A stretch of 32,200 nt of DNA, taken from Ignavibacteriota bacterium (GTDB lineage Bacteria > Bacteroidota > Ignavibacteria > UBA10030 > SZUA-254). Of this stretch, positions 30,935 through 32,200 are shown piece after piece. The notes beneath the pieces were generated by a model, which was not told the origin of the DNA, did not search any database, and worked only from the letters and a program-made list of their open reading frames with translations. The stretch spans positions 1-32,200 of the forward strand of contig JACQVI010000128.1 in the NCBI GenBank assembly GCA_016209795.1, in the 5' to 3' direction. A program made the translations under genes and the position numbers. Positions within the stretch are counted from its first letter, which is position 1. Each line of letters starts with the position of its first letter.

Positions 30935-32200
30935 TTACGGATACAACCCTCTAAGCTTTGTCGCTTCAGCAACTCTGCTGATGCCAAGCATGTTAGCTGC
31001 TAATCTCATATTCACTTTCCGCTGCCGATGGATTTTCACAACGTCATTGAAACTAGTCTTCATTATTTTCTCAAGACGGACATAGACTTCGCTTTCATCC
31101 CAGAACACATGTTGTTCATCCTGCGCCCATTCAAAATAGGACACAGTGACTCCACCGGCATTACAAAGAATATCGGGGATAATGAAGATTTCCTTCTCAA
31201 AGAGGATTTTGTCCGCATCAGGAGTAATCGGACCGTTGGCTGCTTCTGCAATAATCTTCGTATCAATTTTTGCAGCATTTTCCTTTGTAATCGTATTTTC
31301 TAAAGCCGCTGGAATTAGGATGTTGCACGAAAGATACAAGACATCATCCGGACTCCGCATCGGCTCGGCATTAGGATAACCAACAACGGTTCCGGTGCGC
31401 TCTTTGAACGCAATGACTTCTCGAACATTCAATCCGGCAGTATTGATGATCGCACCTCTGGAATCGCTGACTGCGATGATCTTCGCGCCAGCTTCCTGAA
31501 GTAATCTTGCTGTAACTGTTCCTGCATTGCCAAACCCATGAATGGCAACTGTTGCGTTTTTCAAATTTAACTTGAGTAACTCCACAGCCTCCCGTATTGT
31601 GTAAAAAACACCTCTTCCTGTTGCATCATTTCGTCCCAACGAACCACCAAGACTGACAGGCTTTCCCGTAACCACTCCGGGAACTGAATGTCCTTTCATC
31701 ATGCTGTACGTGTCCATAATCCACGCCATTGTTTGTGGATTGGTGTACACATCAGGTGCGGGAATGTCAGTATCAGGTCCGATGATCGGCAAGATACCTG
31801 CAGTATATCGGCGAGTAATGCGCTCGAGCTCGCGGGTTGAGAGCTTCTTTGGATCACAAGGAACACCACCTTTCCCACCACCAAACGGGATGTTTACAAT
31901 TGCACACTTCCATGTCATCCAGCAAGCAAGAGCTTTCACCTCATCGAGAGTCACATTGGGATGGTAACGGATACCGCCCTTTGCCGGTCCTCGTGAGGTA
32001 TTGTATTGCACGCGGTGTCCCTGGAATGATTCAATGCGACCATTGTCCATTCGCACTGGAATATTCACTGTTAAGCATCTCTCTGGGTTTCTCATCATCA
32101 TTCGTAAATCATAATCTAATTCAAGCTGATCAGCAGCCATGTCGAAGTTTTGCAAAGCCGCTTCGAATGGATTAATGTGTGTGAGAGTTTCCTTTACTTC
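30935..32200 (-). CDS. glutamate dehydrogenase, 5' end beyond the window
   Basis: This Glu/Leu/Phe/Val dehydrogenase-family enzyme interconverts glutamate and 2-oxoglutarate with NAD(P). It shows VPVRMDNGRIESFQGHRVQYN, GGIRYHP, FGGGKGGV (catalytic lysine region), IPAPDVYTNPQTMAWI and the dinucleotide-binding GFGNAGTVTARLL, and ends RVAEATKLRGLYP. The frame stays open to the right edge: upstream of a TTG at 32155 it reads HINPFEAAL, a normal family N terminus, so the true start lies past 32200 and the gene is partial. A run of 80 bases separates its stop from the next gene. The symbol (gdhA or gluD) is not certain, so it is left blank. Confidence 0.93.
   Translation of the reverse strand, partial: EVKETLTHINPFEAALQNFDMAADQLELDYDLRMMMRNPERCLTVNIPVRMDNGRIESFQGHRVQYNTSRGPAKGGIRYHPNVTLDEVKALACWMTWKCAIVNIPFGGGKGGVPCDPKKLSTRELERITRRYTAGILPIIGPDTDIPAPDVYTNPQTMAWIMDTYSMMKGHSVPGVVTGKPVSLGGSLGRNDATGRGVFYTIREAVELLKLNLKNATVAIHGFGNAGTVTARLLQEAGAKIIAVSDSRGAIINTAGLNVREVIAFKERTGTVVGYPNAEPMRSPDDVLYLSCNILIPAALENTITKENAAKIDTKIIAEAANGPITPDADKILFEKEIFIIPDILCNAGGVTVSYFEWAQDEQHVFWDESEVYVRLEKIMKTSFNDVVKIHRQRKVNMRLAANMLGISRVAEATKLRGLYP

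Noticed and set aside
1-32200. CRISPR arrays, tRNA or rRNA genes, insertion sequences, integrase or attachment sites
   Set aside because: No regularly spaced repeats, cloverleaf candidates, transposase motifs or long terminal inverted repeats were seen on either strand by eye.

Overview
All genes I can support in this 32.2 kb window lie on the minus strand, so transcription runs from high to low coordinates. The G+C content looks moderate by eye, and many genes have clear AAGGAG-type ribosome sites, often with 1-23 bp overlaps to their neighbours. The gene content suggests an anaerobic or microaerobic, respiratory, non-model bacterium. Indicators are ferredoxin-dependent 2-oxoacid oxidoreductase, a malic enzyme fused to phosphotransacetylase, FeoAB, and a periplasmic molybdenum enzyme of the NarG/NxrA group. 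The Ignavibacteriota/Chlorobiota neighbourhood is a plausible guess, but I cannot prove the taxon from the sequence.

Layout in transcription order. (1) 32200-23804, central carbon metabolism: a glutamate dehydrogenase cut by the window edge, a hypothetical gene, maeB, a thioredoxin-like protein without its CxxC, a four-subunit 2-oxoacid:ferredoxin oxidoreductase with an extra 53-codon gene between the beta and gamma genes, a small half-ferritin-like protein, and two tandem paralogous proteins made of repeated four-cysteine modules. (2) 23621-5036, the core of the window: an Rrf2-family Fe-S regulator with a perfect palindrome just upstream, followed without a long gap by a nitrite oxidoreductase/nitrate reductase-like system. 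Its parts are a Tat-exported alpha subunit, a DUF488 protein, an 83-aa protein, a four-cluster beta subunit, an NnrS-like membrane protein, a diheme cytochrome c fused to an ethylbenzene-dehydrogenase-type gamma domain, an UnbV/FG-GAP protein, an UnbU/RnfD-like membrane protein, an isochorismatase-family hydrolase, a TorD-type chaperone, a ferredoxin, a monoheme cytochrome, a hemerythrin, and molybdenum-cofactor genes (moaA, an fmdE-like gene, mobA), ending with a radical SAM protein. (3) 4901-129: a radical-SAM-fold protein that has lost its cluster motif, a PLP-dependent trans-sulfuration enzyme, feoA, feoB, a small cysteine-rich protein, and a bidirectional terminator.

How it fits together (inference): the Rrf2 protein probably senses NO, O2 or Fe-S status and controls a roughly 18 kb operon. 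That operon would encode a periplasmic Mo enzyme, its maturation (chaperone plus cofactor synthesis), its electron carriers and NO/nitrosative-stress proteins. The direction of the reaction (nitrate reduction, nitrite oxidation or another oxyanion) cannot be decided from the sequence. The longest stretches without an annotated gene are under 220 bp. I see no tRNA, rRNA, CRISPR array, insertion sequence or integrase.
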